Shown here: in pieces, positions 63,323 to 64,000 of the stretch
Position numbering within the stretch: position 1 is the stretch's first letter
Layout: each line of letters begins with the position of its first letter
NCBI GenBank assembly: GCA_017962145.1
Contig: JAGCVX010000016.1
Location: 44,946-108,945, forward strand
Length of the DNA: 64,000 nt
Direction of reading: 5' to 3'
From: Clostridiales bacterium
GTDB lineage: Bacteria; Bacillota; Clostridia; Saccharofermentanales; Saccharofermentanaceae
Made by a program: the position numbers and the translations under genes
The notes under the pieces: model-generated
The model's input: the letters and a program-made list of their open reading frames with translations, nothing else
Told to the model about the DNA's origin: nothing
Database searches by the model: none

Positions 63323-63751
63323 ATGCCTACGTTCAACCAACTGGTAAAGTCCGGAAGAACTTCGAAGGTTTACAAGTCTTCGTCTAAAGCTCTTCAGAGC
63401 GGACTGAATACCTTGCGCAAGCAGGAAACAGACGTTTCTTCCCCGCAAAAGCGTGGTGTGTGCACTGTTGTTAAGACCGTAACTCCTAAGAAGCCTAACT
63501 CTGCTTTGAGAAAGGTTGCAAGAGTACGTCTTACAAATGGCTACGAAGTAACTGCATATATTCCGGGAATCGGACACAACTTGCAGGAACACTCCGTTGT
63601 ATTGATTCGTGGCGGACGTGTTAAGGACCTTCCTGGTGTTCGTTATCACATCGTTCGCGGTACTTTGGATACAGCCGGTGTTGCTAATCGTCAGCAGGGC
63701 CGTTCTAAGTACGGTGCGAAGAAGCCGAAGGCCGCTAAGGTAAAGAAGTAA
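63323..63751 (+). CDS. rpsL: Ribosomal protein S12
   Basis: 142 residues from the ATG at 63323 (AAAGGAGATG upstream); an earlier in-frame TTG gives a non-conserved extension. [35 protein letters not shown] and [14 protein letters not shown] are the S12 core. Lys43-type and Lys88-type residues, whose change gives streptomycin resistance, are in the wild-type form. The extra 13-15 residues before SSPQKRG are the Firmicute form. S12 sits at the decoding site and starts the str operon with S7. GCT codons are frequent. Confidence 0.98.
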   Translation: MPTFNQLVKSGRTSKVYKSSSKALQSGLNTLRKQETDVSSPQKRGVCTVVKTVTPKKPNSALRKVARVRLTNGYEVTAYIPGIGHNLQEHSVVLIRGGRVKDLPGVRYHIVRGTLDTAGVANRQQGRSKYGAKKPKAAKVKK

Positions 63752-63768
63752 TTCTTTATTTCCTGCGG

Positions 63769-63836
63769 TTGGACAGATTAAGTTGTCAGTACACTGTCTT
63801 ATATAGGGACATGCTACTGGCGCTGACACGGTCCAA
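63769..63836 (+). promoter_or_regulatory. Nested stem structure in the rpsL-rpsG spacer
   Basis: TTGGAC (63769-63774) pairs with GTCCAA (63831-63836), TGTCAG (63784-63789) with CTGACA (63823-63828) and TGTC (63795-63798) with GACA (63808-63811), one inside the other. In Escherichia coli the same spacer carries the S7 feedback-binding site; this may be its counterpart, but the sequence is different. The spacer is 159 bases. Confidence 0.5.
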
Positions 63837-63910
63837 AAAGAACAAGATTTTTACGTGAGTACCTATGGTTTCAGTATGAAGCTGAATATCATGAAAAGGA
63901 GGGAAGACTA

Positions 63911-64000
63911 GTGCCAAGAAAAGGCAATGTCCCAGTTAGAGAAGTGCTCCCGGATCCGCTTTACAATGATGTAAAGGTCAGTAAGCTGATCAACAACATC
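63911..64000 (+). CDS. rpsG: Ribosomal protein S7 (3' end outside the window)
   Basis: Only the first 30 codons are visible. It starts with GTG at 63911, preceded by AGGAGGGAAG. The residues [15 protein letters not shown], then [13 protein letters not shown], are the conserved beginning of S7 in Firmicutes. It binds the 3' major domain of 16S rRNA and starts assembly of the small-subunit head. Follows rpsL as in nearly all bacterial str operons; fusA and tuf would be expected next. Confidence 0.95.
   Translation, partial: MPRKGNVPVREVLPDPLYNDVKVSKLINNI

Noticed and set aside
1..64000. tRNA, rRNA, CRISPR, insertion sequences, prophage
   Set aside because: Intergenic regions were read for cloverleaf ends, direct repeats with spacers, transposase motifs and integrase motifs; none was found. 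A covariance or profile search could still find a degenerate element.

Overview
The window looks like chromosome from an anaerobic, plant-fibre-degrading member of the Clostridia (Firmicutes). Pointers in the sequence are the Firmicute-type ribosomal protein S12 with its extended N-terminal part, a Pta-AckA acetate pathway, an FMN riboswitch driving an ECF riboflavin transporter subunit, a GH9 cellulase with family 3 carbohydrate-binding modules, uronate catabolism genes, an LtaS-type sulfatase and DUF4214 repeats. Base composition is moderate and codon use is split: glycolytic, acetate and ribosomal genes prefer GCT/GTT-type codons, while most others are rich in GCG/ATC. No tRNA, rRNA, CRISPR array, insertion sequence, integrase or phage gene was seen.

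Layout. 1-5 kb: the end of a sugar-binding lipoprotein gene, then glucuronate isomerase (uxaC) divergent from KDPG aldolase and KDG kinase, covering three steps of hexuronate breakdown. 5-10 kb: a giant membrane protein with about 35 predicted helices and a convergent phosphodiesterase-like gene. 10-12.3 kb: a deoB-deoC-cdd nucleoside salvage operon. 12.3-14.4 kb: leftward membrane protein and a DUF2975/XRE pair. 14.6-22.6 kb: LtaS-like sulfatase, DEAD-box helicase and GH9 cellulase with touching or overlapping reading frames, then a stand-alone EF-Tu domain-2-like protein and a membrane protein. 22.7-25 kb: pta-ackA. 25-30 kb: histidine phosphatase plus an ABC-2 exporter whose second permease is fused to a CPBP protease. 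30-35.3 kb: response regulator, intramembrane-sensing kinase, ATPase and FtsX permease, the arrangement of peptide-antibiotic sensing and detoxification modules.

35-41 kb: lipoprotein, MBL hydrolase and VanY-like carboxypeptidase, a complete FMN riboswitch plus ribU, a lipoprotein of a KPVIYLYP family and a sugar nucleotidyltransferase. 41-48 kb: glmU-pth-mfd-lipase operon, with 4-base overlaps from pth onward. 48-54.3 kb: uracil permease, zinc-ribbon membrane protein, acyltransferase, FliB-like cysteine-cluster protein and a second KPVIYLYP lipoprotein. 54.4-56.4 kb: a phosphoglycerate kinase-triosephosphate isomerase fusion, probably highly expressed. 56.5-63 kb: a secreted transglutaminase-like protein with DUF4214 repeats, a membrane zinc peptidase, tyrS, another zinc-ribbon membrane protein and two tandem acidic lipoproteins. 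63.2-64 kb: start of the str operon (rpsL, then rpsG cut by the window end), separated by a structured intercistronic region.

The strongest unusual observations are the PGK-TPI fusion, the ABC-2 permease/CPBP protease fusion, the stand-alone translation-factor-domain protein, the pair of KPVIYLYP lipoproteins, the close packing of a cellulase gene onto a helicase gene, and the nested stem in the rpsL-rpsG spacer. I found no system that I can claim is wholly undescribed. All functional names rest on motif recognition by eye, not on database searches.
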